Counted from the first letter of the stretch, positions 43,255 to 51,942 are shown. The stretch: 64,000 nucleotides of DNA from Sphingobacterium olei (GCF_005048855.1 NZ_SUME01000012.1:62001-126000), one strand, 5' to 3'. Translations and numbers: made by a program. Notes: generated from the sequence alone by a model not told the origin.

Positions 43255-44330
43255 ATGTGTTTGTCTATTAATTGTAGTAATCTTTCAATATCGCTTTCGT
43301 CGTTGTATAGGTGTATACCAATACGTATGCCTGTCCCCCGTGGAAAACATTTAAGTCCATCAGCCGTAAGGTCCGGGTAGAGCTCTTGTGGTATTTGTAT
43401 ATTTATTAAAGACGATTTTATCTCCTTTCTTTCAATAAAAGGAAGAATAAGGCCCCTGCTTATCAGTTCATCATATGCCAATATGCTTAACCGATGGATA
43501 TGTTGTTGTATCTGATCTAATCCAATCTCTTTGAGAAATCGTATAGATTGTTGTAATGTACCATGACTTAAGGTATCTTGGTGCCCCGGTTCGAAATAGG
43601 TGTCTAAAATTGATTTTTTTGACCACATACCTTCTTGTGGACGAGGCCGGGATTGCGCGTCTTCATAAATTTTTAAGCTAAGGCCTTGTGATACCATCAA
43701 AAAACCGTTGCCAAATCCAGCCATCATCCATTTGTATCCACTTGTTCCAATGGCATCAAAGCCAGAATTGTCAAAATCAAAAGGTTCTGTACCTAAAAAT
43801 TGCGTGGCATCGCCAATGATAATAAGATCCGGAAATGCTACTTTTAACTTTTTGATAAAGTTCAGATCAACTTTTAGACCTGTGATATATTGGACGATAC
43901 TTAGTAGTAATACATCAGGCCTCTTTTCGGCAACGATGTTAAAGATATTTTCTTCTATGTTTTCATTCGCCTCAATGTAGACATGTTGGAATCCTCTACT
44001 TATAATAGGGTAATTGAGCGAGGGATAATCCTCTGAAATTAATGCGAAGGTGGTGTCAGCAGAAAATCCTTCAATTAAGGTATTGAATCCGAATGAAAAG
44101 TTGGGTACACAAAAGATCCGATCTGTGCTGCAATGAAATAATTCGGCAATGTCGTTTTTTACTTCGGTGATAAATTCTCCTTGCTGTTCACGTAGCATAC
44201 CAGAAGGTGCAAAAAATGCAGCATCTCTATGTTGCCTCCAAATGTGATGGCTTTTGGGCATTAATCCGTTTCCAGGCGTGTTTAGGTAAATTGTATCTTC
44301 GGGTATATCAAAATATTCTTTGTAGTCCAT
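43239..44330 (-). CDS. Class V PLP aminotransferase (cysteine desulfurase/kynureninase-like)
   Basis: The 363-residue fold-type I PLP enzyme has YLNTPGNGLMP at the N-terminus, the PLP-binding Asp in IGDATQFLGTEPFD and the Schiff-base Lys in GTSGYKWMMAGFG. It lacks the conserved Cys loop of IscS/SufS-type desulfurases as far as I can see, so a selenocysteine-lyase or isopenicillin-epimerase-like role is as likely. It overlaps aat upstream (23 nt) and the DUF2027-like gene downstream. Confidence 0.75.
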   Translation of the reverse strand: MDYKEYFDIPEDTIYLNTPGNGLMPKSHHIWRQHRDAAFFAPSGMLREQQGEFITEVKNDIAELFHCSTDRIFCVPNFSFGFNTLIEGFSADTTFALISEDYPSLNYPIISRGFQHVYIEANENIEENIFNIVAEKRPDVLLLSIVQYITGLKVDLNFIKKLKVAFPDLIIIGDATQFLGTEPFDFDNSGFDAIGTSGYKWMMAGFGNGFLMVSQGLSLKIYEDAQSRPRPQEGMWSKKSILDTYFEPGHQDTLSHGTLQQSIRFLKEIGLDQIQQHIHRLSILAYDELISRGLILPFIERKEIKSSLINIQIPQELYPDLTADGLKCFPRGTGIRIGIHLYNDESDIERLLQLIDKHIWNSR

Positions 44331-44976
44331 CTTGTTTCAAGTATTGCTGTTGTAAAATATCAAGGTATTGCTGTTGTGGCATATAAATGGCCCCCATACT
44401 TTCTAAATGCGACGTATGGACTTGACAATCTATTAGGTCTATTCCAAAATTCTGAACTAAAAATATCAATGCTGCTTTTGAAGCATTGGAAACTTTAGAG
44501 AACATACTTTCTCCACAAAATACTTTTCCTACCAATACGCCATACAAACCTCCAACCAATTCCTTCTCTTTCCACACTTCTATACTATGGGCAAATCCCA
44601 AATGATGAAGTTCTGTATATGCATTTCGCATATCCGCTACGATCCATGTTCCATCTTGATCTTTACGGTCGATTTTGGAGCAGTTTGCGATGACATCTTC
44701 AAACGCTGTATTGTAGGTAAAACTAAATAAAGTCGTTGACAGGATTTTTCTCATACTCTTGCTCACTTTGAGTTGGTTGGGATATAAAACGAATCTGTCA
44801 TGTGGCGCATACCAAAGAATTGGAGAATCATCTGCATACCAAGGAAATATGCCATGCTTATATGCGGTGAGTAATCTTTTAGGCGTAAGGTCGCCACCTA
44901 TTGCCAATAGGCCATCGTCTTCGGCATATTTGGGATGAGGAAAGGAAAAATTCTCACTTTCTAATTCAAAAATCAT
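44308..44976 (-). CDS. aat: Leucyl/phenylalanyl-tRNA--protein transferase
   Basis: Attaches Leu or Phe to N-terminal Arg/Lys of proteins, creating N-degrons for ClpS/ClpAP. The 222-residue protein shows FPHPKYAEDDGLLAIGGDL, GIFPWYADDSPILWYAPHDR and the GGLYGVLVGKVFCGESMFS block typical of Aat. It lies downstream of rbfA by 22 nt. Its 3-prime end overlaps the class V aminotransferase start by 23 nt, so rbfA-aat-aminotransferase-DUF2027 form one operon. Confidence 0.95.
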   Translation of the reverse strand: MIFELESENFSFPHPKYAEDDGLLAIGGDLTPKRLLTAYKHGIFPWYADDSPILWYAPHDRFVLYPNQLKVSKSMRKILSTTLFSFTYNTAFEDVIANCSKIDRKDQDGTWIVADMRNAYTELHHLGFAHSIEVWKEKELVGGLYGVLVGKVFCGESMFSKVSNASKAALIFLVQNFGIDLIDCQVHTSHLESMGAIYMPQQQYLDILQQQYLKQDGLQRIF

Positions 44977-44998
44977 ATACTTAGAAAAGCCAAATGAA

Positions 44999-45370
44999 TT
45001 AATCCGGCTGTCTATCTTCTTTGCTTATTTCATCGAATAATTTATCCATGTGTTCGACATATTCATTGGTGTCATCCAAAAAGAACTCCAATTGAGGAAC
45101 CACACGTACCTGGTTTTTTATCTTGGCACCAAGCTTATAACGTATCTCATTTGTTTTCGTTTTGATGTTAGCGATGTCATCCTTAGCCGTTTTGGTATTC
45201 AGAAAGCTAAGGTATACGCGAGCTATGGCTAAATCCGGTGTTACTCTTACTCGGGTAACGGTAATGAATGCACCCGGTGCCCATGCCTTTCCATCGCGTT
45301 GGAATAATTCGGCCAAATCTTGCTGAATCACTCCTGCAAAGCGTTGCTGTCTCTTGCTTTCTGTTCCCAT
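44999..45370 (-). CDS. rbfA: Ribosome-binding factor A
   Basis: Small KH-like 30S maturation factor, 123 residues. It has an N-terminal QQRFAGVIQQDLAELFQRDGK helix region, the VTRVRVTPDLAIARVYLSFL strand and a conserved VPQLEFFLDDTNEY near the C-terminus. Length matches E. coli RbfA (133). It is the first gene of the operon with aat. Its promoter carries the extended TCTAAGTTTG element about 47 nt upstream. Confidence 0.94.
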   Translation of the reverse strand: MGTESKRQQRFAGVIQQDLAELFQRDGKAWAPGAFITVTRVRVTPDLAIARVYLSFLNTKTAKDDIANIKTKTNEIRYKLGAKIKNQVRVVPQLEFFLDDTNEYVEHMDKLFDEISKEDRQPD

Positions 45371-45416
45371 AGTGTTTTTTCTGTTAAAGAAAGCCTCAAC
45401 TTTCCATGTTATGATA

Positions 45417-45430
45417 CAAACTTAGACAAA
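45417..45430 (-). promoter_or_regulatory. rbfA: rbfA promoter with extended -7 element
   Basis: Minus strand TTTGTCTAAGTTTG (45430-45417), including TAAGTTTG (45424-45417), 46 nt before the rbfA ATG. Confidence 0.6.
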
Positions 45431-45480
45431 CTTGCTTTTTATAACAAGTTTTAATTTTAAATCCCCTATCTATAAAAGGA

Positions 45481-45512
45481 AAAAAGACCTGTCGTGGGCA
45501 TTGACAGGTCTT
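45481..45512 (-). terminator. Terminator of the candidate small RNA
   Basis: Perfect 10-bp stem (AAGACCTGTC 45484-45493 / complement 45503-45512, 9-nt loop) followed on the minus strand by a T-run to 45481. No annotated gene ends here. Confidence 0.85.
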
Positions 45513-45662
45513 AATCAAAAAAATAGTTTATAACTGGATAGAATAATTTCTTTTTCAAGTTTTAAGACATTGGGGTCTATCATCATTTAGTTTGTTTATC
45601 TCTCGGTCATAAGATTTTGTGAGTGTTAGCTCACTTGCACTTATACTTTTTCATCTCCCTTG
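45481..45662 (-). ncRNA. Candidate independent small RNA, about 180 nt
   Basis: Bounded by a TTTG-N19-TATGTTTG promoter (45698-45668) and a strong terminator (45512-45481). The transcript would start near 45662. A two-part hairpin is visible: GTGAG (45619-45623) / CTCAC (45630-45634), with outer ATAAG (45609-45613) / CTTAT (45640-45644). Two tiny frames exist, 7 codons (45654-45631) and 23 codons (45586-45515, ending 3 nt before the terminator stem). A leaderless or micro-protein mRNA is the alternative. Size is in the 6S RNA range but I do not see a convincing 6S central bubble. Confidence 0.6.
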
Positions 45663-45667
45663 TGTTA

Positions 45668-45698
45668 CAAACATAGATATATAAATCCTTTGTACAAA
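45668..45698 (-). promoter_or_regulatory. Consensus promoter of the candidate small RNA
   Basis: Minus strand: TTTG (45698-45695), exactly 19 nt, TATGTTTG (45675-45668). One of the best promoter matches in the window, with no gene start close downstream. Confidence 0.75.
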
Positions 45699-45710
45699 GA
45701 TGTTTTTTAA

Positions 45711-45734
45711 AAAAAAGTAAGTGGTCACTTTTTT
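45711..45734 (-). terminator. Terminator upstream of the small RNA promoter
   Basis: An A-run/T-run hairpin around AAGTGGTCACTT (45719-45730), followed on the minus strand by nine T. It would insulate the small RNA from peptidase read-through. Confidence 0.65.
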
Positions 45735-45765
45735 AGTGCTTTTCAGCTCTTTAAGGCTATATAAA

Positions 45766-45791
45766 GGGAGCGGAATAGAATATCTGCTCCC
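45766..45791 (-). terminator. Hairpin after the S9 peptidase gene
   Basis: GGGAGC (45766-45771) / GCTCCC (45786-45791) with a 14-nt loop, 13 nt after the stop; on the minus strand it is followed by TTTATAT. Confidence 0.55.
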
Positions 45792-45803
45792 CTGAAACTG
45801 AAG

Positions 45804-48722
45804 TTAGAATGCCCGCTCTTCAAGATGTTTTGGTAGATCAATGTAATCAATACCTTTTGACCACCAATCTGGTGATTCACTTGTTTTAAGGTAGTGGTCA
45901 AAAAATTCCATCATACGCACGGCATAATCCTTTTGATTTACCTCTTTACGAAGGCCGTGATTTTCTCCATTATAGGTAAGCATCACGACAGGTTTATTGA
46001 GACGGCGAAGTCCGTTAAAATATTCAATACCCTGTGTGTAGTCTACCGCACCATCTTTATCATTGTGCATAATAACTAAAGGCGTGTTTACCTTTTTGAT
46101 ATGATAAATAGGAGAATTTCTTGCAAAGGCATCCCAGTTATCCCAATATCCGGATGTCAAACGACCTTGACTGGATTCAAATATACTTTGATTAGTGGAA
46201 CCCGAATTCCAGTAGATCAAACTATACATGCTGATCATATTCGTTAACGGGGCTCCTGCTACAGCCGCTTTAAAGATGTCGGTCTGCGTGATTAAAAAGG
46301 AAGTTTGATAGCCTCCCCATGAATGCCCGTGTAACCCTACCTTGTCAGGATCCACTATGCCGGTTGCTACGGCAGCTTTGACCGCCGGTACCACACAGGC
46401 AACAGCAGACATTCCTGGGTCATTAAGCTTGTATGTAATATCCGGCATCAATACAGCGTAGCCATTACTATTGTATACGGCCCTATTAAATCCGCCACCG
46501 GGAAAAGCCGGGTTGGAATAACTATTTGTCCCATCGGTTAATCTTTCGTAAATGTAGGTTATTGTAGGATATGATTTACCCTCTATATAATCTGCCGGTA
46601 AAAACAATGTAGCTTGTAGCGTGTCTCCAAAATCGTTTACGTAGCTTATTAATCTAGAACCCGACGAAAGTGCAAATTTCTCCGTATCTGGTGTATTTGA
46701 GGTTAATTTTAATTCATTTTTTAGTGTTTTGTCCGTACTCGTAAAGAGCTCAGGAGATTCATTGCTCTTTTCTTTGCTATAGAAAAACTGATTACCATGT
46801 TTGGTTTTGTTAAATAGTCCAACGGATATATCCGCCAAGGATAAGATTTCCAGCGCCTGTTTATTGGCCGACAACAGCGCTATTCCCGACTGCTTCGTAT
46901 TATCGTCGAAGATGGTAAAATATTGATCTTTCTTTAGATCGATAAAATCGTCATCTTCATAAATTCTGTTATAACGAGAAGGGGTTAATTTTCGGGTTTT
47001 CCAATTGTCGGTGAGACTAATATAACTTTTACCGTCTGCCGAAACTTTCCAAAGATCGTAATTGTCTTTTAGAAGAACGTACTTTCCATCTTGTGTCCAA
47101 CCGAAATTCGACGTAGCAGGCTTTGAAACATTGTGGTCATCAAAGGCATCAATAAATGAAGCCGGGATTTTTTCCGTGAGATTGGTTTTTGCTAACGTAG
47201 CAATATGCAAACTGTAATAATTGCCGTCCTGATAATAAAGTAGATAATCAGCTAATGGTGAAAAGCTTATGCCTCGTGCCGCATTGAGATATAATTTTTC
47301 AACGCCCAGCTTTCGGTCACCTGTTTTTACATCGATAATATACAGGTCGGCATAACGCTGCCCGCTGAGGCTTGACTCAAATTCATATGGGCTGAAATCT
47401 AGTCCATAACCAATCTGTTGCGTAGGAGCAAGTGCAATAGAACGTATGTTACTATCGGCTAATGAAGTAAATTTATTGTCTTTAACATATAGCGTACTCA
47501 TTACCATATAGTTTTTGTCGGATTCTAATTGGTTCCGTTGGCTGGATTGTAGCCTTTTATCTTGCCAGTTCCAAATAATCATATCTGGCTTTTCTAAGTC
47601 TTTTTTGCCGCTATCGTTCGGCTTTTTAGGAGTCACGTTGGCAACTGTTGCGGAGATTGTATCTTTCGCCACAGAGTCTTTCGCTAAAGCTATTTTCTGA
47701 TCGGTGCTATCTTTCGCAGCACTATCAATTTTCGCTTCGCTTGATTTCTTGTTTTCGACCTTCTCGATTTTGGCGATACCGAAGAAGATCGTGCTTAAGT
47801 CTTTACTCCAGTAAGGAATACTATTTTGGCTTATACCATAACCGGAGGTAATTTGGTTTTCATCTAAACCGGTATATGTGAATAGCTCGCTTTGATCTCC
47901 TTTGATATTTTTAACCCCAATTAACGTGTAAATAGGCTCTTTATAGTTTTTGTCTTGTTTCGATTTAAGTAAGGCGAACGCTGTGCCTTCTTTATTCCAG
48001 TTGATTTTAGAATAATTTGCTTTGTCATTCTGCAGGACGGAATTTAGGCCTGTTTTTGGGTCCAAAAGGAAAATGCCATTTCCATTTTTTCCATCGGCAT
48101 CAACAGTATATGCAATGTATTGTCCCGATTTATTGAACTTGAAATCACTCACGTTTCCCAGATTGAAGCTTTTTTTACTTTCCAGATTATAAAGGAGTAG
48201 ATCACTTCCTTTTCCGGATTCTGCAGATGGTGGGCCATCAGGTCTATTTGTGGTTTTTGAAAAGCGAACAGCTATCCATTTGCCATCTTCATTTGAAAAC
48301 TGGATCGATTGCACATTGTCAAAAACAGTGGAAAGAGTATCCGAGAGCGCAACGATTCTTAGCTTTTTCGAAATTGGTCTTTTAGCTTTTTCATTAGCTT
48401 TGATGTCTTTGTAACTTGGTGATTCAAAAAACGCAATATATTTACTGTCATCATCGAACTCGATAGGACTTGCTTGTCCACCAATCTTATAATTATAAAC
48501 CGTCGTGTCAAGTGTTTTTCGCAGAGTGAGCGTGAGGTCGCCTTGGGTCGGTCCCGAAATAAATGCGGTCCATTTGCCATCGTTTGTATATTGCAGACCG
48601 TTCATTCGTATGTACGACCAGGATGGAATATCTGTCCAGCTAATAGGTGTTTTGTTTTCTTGTGCATAATTTGTTAGCCAAGCGACTTGAAAACAAAGAA
48701 AAAGGAGGGTTTTGATGTTCAT
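45804..48722 (-). CDS. Secreted S9-family (prolyl oligopeptidase) serine peptidase
   Basis: The 972-residue protein has a signal peptide (about 1-20, ending TNYAQE), a long WD-like/beta-propeller region and a C-terminal alpha/beta-hydrolase domain. The catalytic triad is visible: Ser in GLHGHSWGGYQTSFL, Asp in IMHNDKDGAVDY and His in YNGENHGLR. A low-complexity Lys/Asp/Ala-rich insert near residues 325-375 (KIDSAAKDSTDQKIALAKDS) is unusual. It likely degrades peptides in the periplasm. It is divergent from argH. Confidence 0.9.
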   Translation of the reverse strand: MNIKTLLFLCFQVAWLTNYAQENKTPISWTDIPSWSYIRMNGLQYTNDGKWTAFISGPTQGDLTLTLRKTLDTTVYNYKIGGQASPIEFDDDSKYIAFFESPSYKDIKANEKAKRPISKKLRIVALSDTLSTVFDNVQSIQFSNEDGKWIAVRFSKTTNRPDGPPSAESGKGSDLLLYNLESKKSFNLGNVSDFKFNKSGQYIAYTVDADGKNGNGIFLLDPKTGLNSVLQNDKANYSKINWNKEGTAFALLKSKQDKNYKEPIYTLIGVKNIKGDQSELFTYTGLDENQITSGYGISQNSIPYWSKDLSTIFFGIAKIEKVENKKSSEAKIDSAAKDSTDQKIALAKDSVAKDTISATVANVTPKKPNDSGKKDLEKPDMIIWNWQDKRLQSSQRNQLESDKNYMVMSTLYVKDNKFTSLADSNIRSIALAPTQQIGYGLDFSPYEFESSLSGQRYADLYIIDVKTGDRKLGVEKLYLNAARGISFSPLADYLLYYQDGNYYSLHIATLAKTNLTEKIPASFIDAFDDHNVSKPATSNFGWTQDGKYVLLKDNYDLWKVSADGKSYISLTDNWKTRKLTPSRYNRIYEDDDFIDLKKDQYFTIFDDNTKQSGIALLSANKQALEILSLADISVGLFNKTKHGNQFFYSKEKSNESPELFTSTDKTLKNELKLTSNTPDTEKFALSSGSRLISYVNDFGDTLQATLFLPADYIEGKSYPTITYIYERLTDGTNSYSNPAFPGGGFNRAVYNSNGYAVLMPDITYKLNDPGMSAVACVVPAVKAAVATGIVDPDKVGLHGHSWGGYQTSFLITQTDIFKAAVAGAPLTNMISMYSLIYWNSGSTNQSIFESSQGRLTSGYWDNWDAFARNSPIYHIKKVNTPLVIMHNDKDGAVDYTQGIEYFNGLRRLNKPVVMLTYNGENHGLRKEVNQKDYAVRMMEFFDHYLKTSESPDWWSKGIDYIDLPKHLEERAF

Positions 48723-48925
48723 AGAAGATGTTACATTAATTGTCGACCGTAAATTTATATATTTTAAAGCAGGATAAATGAAATGCTTGGATTTGTATGG
48801 AAGATTTTACGTTGGAAATGGTATTTTTGCCAAGGAGATGTAAATAGTAGTGTGTTTTTCGTAGTAGTAAAAAGCACTATCAATTTACTTCGAGCGCTCA
48901 TCAACCACTAAAAAATTATAGATAG

Positions 48926-50257
48926 ATGAAAATCTGGCAAAAAAATATCGATGTAAATTCCTTTGTTGAATCATTTACCGTAGGAAATGATAGAGCCATG
49001 GATATGCACTTGGCTGCAGCTGACGTGTTGGGGTCATTGGCGCATACACGTATGCTGCATGCCATTGGGCTAATGACGGCTGCCGATTTGGATGCAGTAC
49101 AAGCCGAATTAAAACATATATATATAGAAATTGAAAAAGGTGATTTTGCGATTGAAGATTCAGTAGAAGATGTGCATTCGCAAGTAGAAATGCTGTTAAC
49201 AAAACGCATTGGTGATGCCGGTAAAAAAATCCATTCGGGTCGCTCTAGAAATGATCAGGTTCTAGTGGATTTGAAGCTTTATTTTCGTTCCGAAATTCAA
49301 CATCTAGTCGGACAAATCACACTTCTCTTCGAACAACTGATAACGTTAAGTAACCAACATAAAGATATTTTGATTCCCGGATATACGCACCTGCAAATTG
49401 CGATGCCCTCTTCGTTTGGCTTATGGTTTGGCGCTTATGCCGAGAGCTTGGTGGATGATTTGGAAATGATGAAGGCTGCATGGCGGGTTTGCAATAAAAA
49501 TCCCCTGGGGTCGGCTGCCGGCTACGGTTCTTCATTTCCCCTGAATCGTACCATGACGACGACATTGTTAGGTTTCGACGATTTAAACTATAATGTGGTA
49601 TATGCACAAATGGGGAGGGGGAAGACAGAACGCATCTTAGCACAGGCAATGAGCTCTGTAGCTGCTACTTTAGCGAAGTTCGCGATGGATGTGACGCTAT
49701 TTATAAACCAAAACTTTGGTTTTATTTCATTTCCGGCAAATCTTACGACAGGGTCGAGCATCATGCCACATAAGAAGAATCCGGATGTTTTTGAATTGAT
49801 ACGGTCGCGCTGTAATAAAATTCAGGCGTTACCAAATGAGATTGCCTTGATGACAACAAATCTTCCGGGAGGATATCACCGCGATTTGCAGCTGTTGAAA
49901 GAGAATCTATTTCCGGCATTTCAATCGTTGAGTGACTGTTTGGAAATTGCTAAATTTATGCTCGAGCATATCACGGTAAAAGAGAATGTGCTGGATGATC
50001 CAAAATATGACTATCTTTTCAGTGTAGAAGTTGTAAATAATGAAGTGTTGAAAGGCGTTCCGTTTCGGGAAGCTTATAAGAATATTGGTTTGGCAATTGA
50101 GGACGGTACTTTTCAACCTTCTAAGGAAGTACATCATACGCACGAAGGAAGTATAGGCAACCTGTGCAACGATCAGATTCAGCGAATGTTTAATGAGGCA
50201 AAGGCAGGTTTTGGATTTGAAAAAGTAGAATATGCATTGCAGGAGTTGATAAAATAA
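48926..50257 (+). CDS. argH: Argininosuccinate lyase
   Basis: Cleaves argininosuccinate to arginine and fumarate, last step of arginine synthesis. The 443-residue protein has SGRSRNDQVLVDLKLYFR (the family HSGRSRNDQ motif), the catalytic-loop signature GSSIMPHKKNPDVFELIRS and LGSAAGYGSSFPLNR. No other arg genes are adjacent. The ATG at 48926 gives a compact N-terminus (MKIWQKNIDVNSFVESF). It ends inside a long hairpin shared with galM. Confidence 0.95.
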   Translation: MKIWQKNIDVNSFVESFTVGNDRAMDMHLAAADVLGSLAHTRMLHAIGLMTAADLDAVQAELKHIYIEIEKGDFAIEDSVEDVHSQVEMLLTKRIGDAGKKIHSGRSRNDQVLVDLKLYFRSEIQHLVGQITLLFEQLITLSNQHKDILIPGYTHLQIAMPSSFGLWFGAYAESLVDDLEMMKAAWRVCNKNPLGSAAGYGSSFPLNRTMTTTLLGFDDLNYNVVYAQMGRGKTERILAQAMSSVAATLAKFAMDVTLFINQNFGFISFPANLTTGSSIMPHKKNPDVFELIRSRCNKIQALPNEIALMTTNLPGGYHRDLQLLKENLFPAFQSLSDCLEIAKFMLEHITVKENVLDDPKYDYLFSVEVVNNEVLKGVPFREAYKNIGLAIEDGTFQPSKEVHHTHEGSIGNLCNDQIQRMFNEAKAGFGFEKVEYALQELIK

Positions 50258-50294
50258 GAAATTTGGTCTTTCAAAAGACCGAATTTCTTATTTT
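50251..50294. terminator. Bidirectional 21-bp hairpin between argH and galM
   Basis: Arms 50251-50271 and 50274-50294 pair over 21 positions with a single G-T wobble. The stops of argH (50255-50257) and galM (50288-50290) both lie in the stem. Confidence 0.8.
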
Positions 50295-51346
50295 ACGATA
50301 TTAAACTTATAACTAATTTGTGATTGAAATTCTTCTCCCGGTCGTAATACCACATTTGGGAAATTCGGTTGGTTTGGGCTATCTGGATAGTGTTGCGCTT
50401 CGAAGCAAAACCCACCTCGCTTCAGGTATTTACTTCCAGATTTTCCGGTGTCGTCGGATAAGAAATTACCAGTATACAATTGAATTCCAGGTTCGGTAGT
50501 GTACACTTGGAGTTGAATGCCAGAGTCTTCGGCATATGCGGTTGCTGCCGCTTGAGAAAGTGGACTTGGATTTACAAAGGTATGATCATATCCGCTTCCG
50601 GCTTTTATCTGGAGATTATCTTGACCAATATCTTCCGAAACTTTTTTGGGACGTCTAAAGTCAAAAGGCGTATTTTCTACCGGAGACTCTTCGCCAAAAG
50701 GAATTTGATTGTCATCAATTGGAATGAAGTGCGTGGATGGGATTTGAAGAATGTGATTTAGAATATCGCCATTACCTTCTCCATTTAGATTGAAATATGC
50801 GTGGTTCGTCAAGTTGATCACGGTAGGTTTATTCGTTGTCGCTCTAAAACGGATGATAATCTCGTTTTCGTTCGTCAGTTCATAGCATACATTGACCTTC
50901 ACTTCACCGGGAAAACCTTCTTCACCATCGGGCGAAACGTAATAAAAATCTACTTTTTGTTTGAAACTTACCTGTCTGTCCCATACTTTTGAGTGAAAGC
51001 CTCCCTCGCCACCATGGAGATTGTTTGGGCCATTATTTTGCGCTAAGGTGTAGTCCTCGCCATCCAGACTAAATTTTCCATTCGCTATTCTATTCCCGAA
51101 ACGTCCAATCGTTGCTCCATGATATTTTTCATGCGCATGAAGGTATCCATCTATGGAACCAAAGCCGAGGACAACGTCCACAAGGTTTCCACCCTTGTCC
51201 GGGACTAATGCACTTACTAGACGAGCACCATAGTCCGTTAACGCGACTTGCATACCCGCGGGATTCGTCAGGATAATTAAGTGCGTATTTTTGCCATGTA
51301 TGTTACGTACAAAGTGTGAAGGATCGGGTAGGGAATAAGTTGTCAT
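50288..51346 (-). CDS. galM: Aldose 1-epimerase (mutarotase)
   Basis: Interconverts alpha and beta anomers of galactose/glucose. The 352-residue beta-sandwich has the conserved NNLHGGEGGFHSKVWD block, the second His in LTNHAYFNLNGEG, and the catalytic Glu in GFCFEAQHYPDSPNQPNFP. There is no signal peptide, so it is cytoplasmic. No other galactose genes lie beside it. It is divergent from a small membrane-protein gene; the gap holds a perfect inverted repeat. Confidence 0.93.
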   Translation of the reverse strand: MTTYSLPDPSHFVRNIHGKNTHLIILTNPAGMQVALTDYGARLVSALVPDKGGNLVDVVLGFGSIDGYLHAHEKYHGATIGRFGNRIANGKFSLDGEDYTLAQNNGPNNLHGGEGGFHSKVWDRQVSFKQKVDFYYVSPDGEEGFPGEVKVNVCYELTNENEIIIRFRATTNKPTVINLTNHAYFNLNGEGNGDILNHILQIPSTHFIPIDDNQIPFGEESPVENTPFDFRRPKKVSEDIGQDNLQIKAGSGYDHTFVNPSPLSQAAATAYAEDSGIQLQVYTTEPGIQLYTGNFLSDDTGKSGSKYLKRGGFCFEAQHYPDSPNQPNFPNVVLRPGEEFQSQISYKFNIVK

Positions 51347-51350
51347 AATA

Positions 51351-51373
51351 TATTTTTATATCGTATAAAAATA
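51351..51373. promoter_or_regulatory. Inverted repeat between galM and the membrane-protein gene
   Basis: TATTTTTATA (51351-51360) and TATAAAAATA (51364-51373) are perfect 10-bp complements with loop TCG. The right side TCGTATAAAAATAC (51361-51374) recurs exactly at 53399-53412 upstream of the toxin-antitoxin pair. Confidence 0.6.
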
Positions 51374-51403
51374 CATATTTTTAAGTTATTATTGAATAAT
51401 ATT

Positions 51404-51886
51404 ATGGTTCATCAAAAATCCTTTTACGTATTTTATTTTTACGGTCTGCTATTTCTTGTATTATATGGATTGGGTATTGGTAAACCGTATTCGGCTACAG
51501 TTCAAGGTGCGCTCTCTTTTCTTGTTTTTGATCTTCATCAAATGTTCAAACTATTGTTTATCTTTTCATTTGGCTGGGCTCTGCTTTATCAACTTACATT
51601 AAAATGGATGTATTTGGCAAATTGGATTTCGGCACATGTACTGTTGTACACCTGTCTCTGTATTTCGTTGACGGTCTATTGTTATTACGATTCCGCATTC
51701 CTTAGGCAATTGCAACTGGTAGAATATAGTGTGGATGGTGAGTGGAGCCGATTGGTCGCTAAAAATGCTACAATAAGACGAAACTTTACTATTTTGTTTA
51801 TCATCTTATTGCTGGGGCAAGCGGTTTATATTGTTAATCTTGTTGCCGGATTATTGTCTAGAGGAAAGAACCGCGTTTTGCAGTAA
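51404..51886 (+). CDS. Membrane protein, unknown function
   Basis: About 160 residues from the ATG at 51404 (MVHQKSFYVFYFYGLLF); the frame is open only to a TTG at 51392. Four hydrophobic segments (about 9-27, 43-61, 75-95 and 127-148) are separated by short loops, with a basic C-terminus (SRGKNRVLQ). No family is recognised. It is transcribed away from galM and towards dgt, ending 78 nt before it. Confidence 0.6.
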   Translation: MVHQKSFYVFYFYGLLFLVLYGLGIGKPYSATVQGALSFLVFDLHQMFKLLFIFSFGWALLYQLTLKWMYLANWISAHVLLYTCLCISLTVYCYYDSAFLRQLQLVEYSVDGEWSRLVAKNATIRRNFTILFIILLLGQAVYIVNLVAGLLSRGKNRVLQ

Positions 51887-51907
51887 TTACAAACCTTTTT
51901 TTAAATA

Positions 51908-51942
51908 TTTTGACTTAGATAAAAGCATTTTATCTAAGTTTG
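51908..51942 (+). promoter_or_regulatory. dgt: dgt promoter with overlapping perfect inverted repeat
   Basis: TTTTG (51908-51912), 22-nt spacer, TAAGTTTG (51935-51942). CTTAGATAAAA (51914-51924) and TTTTATCTAAG (51928-51938) form an 11-bp perfect inverted repeat with loop GCA that covers the spacer and half of the -7 box, suggesting an operator. Confidence 0.65.

Larger units (their letters stand above)
45371..45803. other. Intergenic region between rbfA and the S9 peptidase gene
   Basis: A 433-bp gap, all flanked by minus-strand genes. From right to left it holds a hairpin after the peptidase gene (45766-45791), a terminator with a nine-T run (45711-45734), a consensus promoter (45668-45698), about 180 nt of probable RNA, a terminator (45481-45512) and the rbfA promoter (45417-45430). 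Confidence 0.75.

Noticed and set aside
45515-45586. 23-codon frame (MMIDPNVLKLEKEII start) considered as a lanthipeptide-like precursor
   Set aside because: It has no core peptide rich in Cys/Ser/Thr and no modifying enzyme nearby; kept only as an alternative reading of the small RNA locus.
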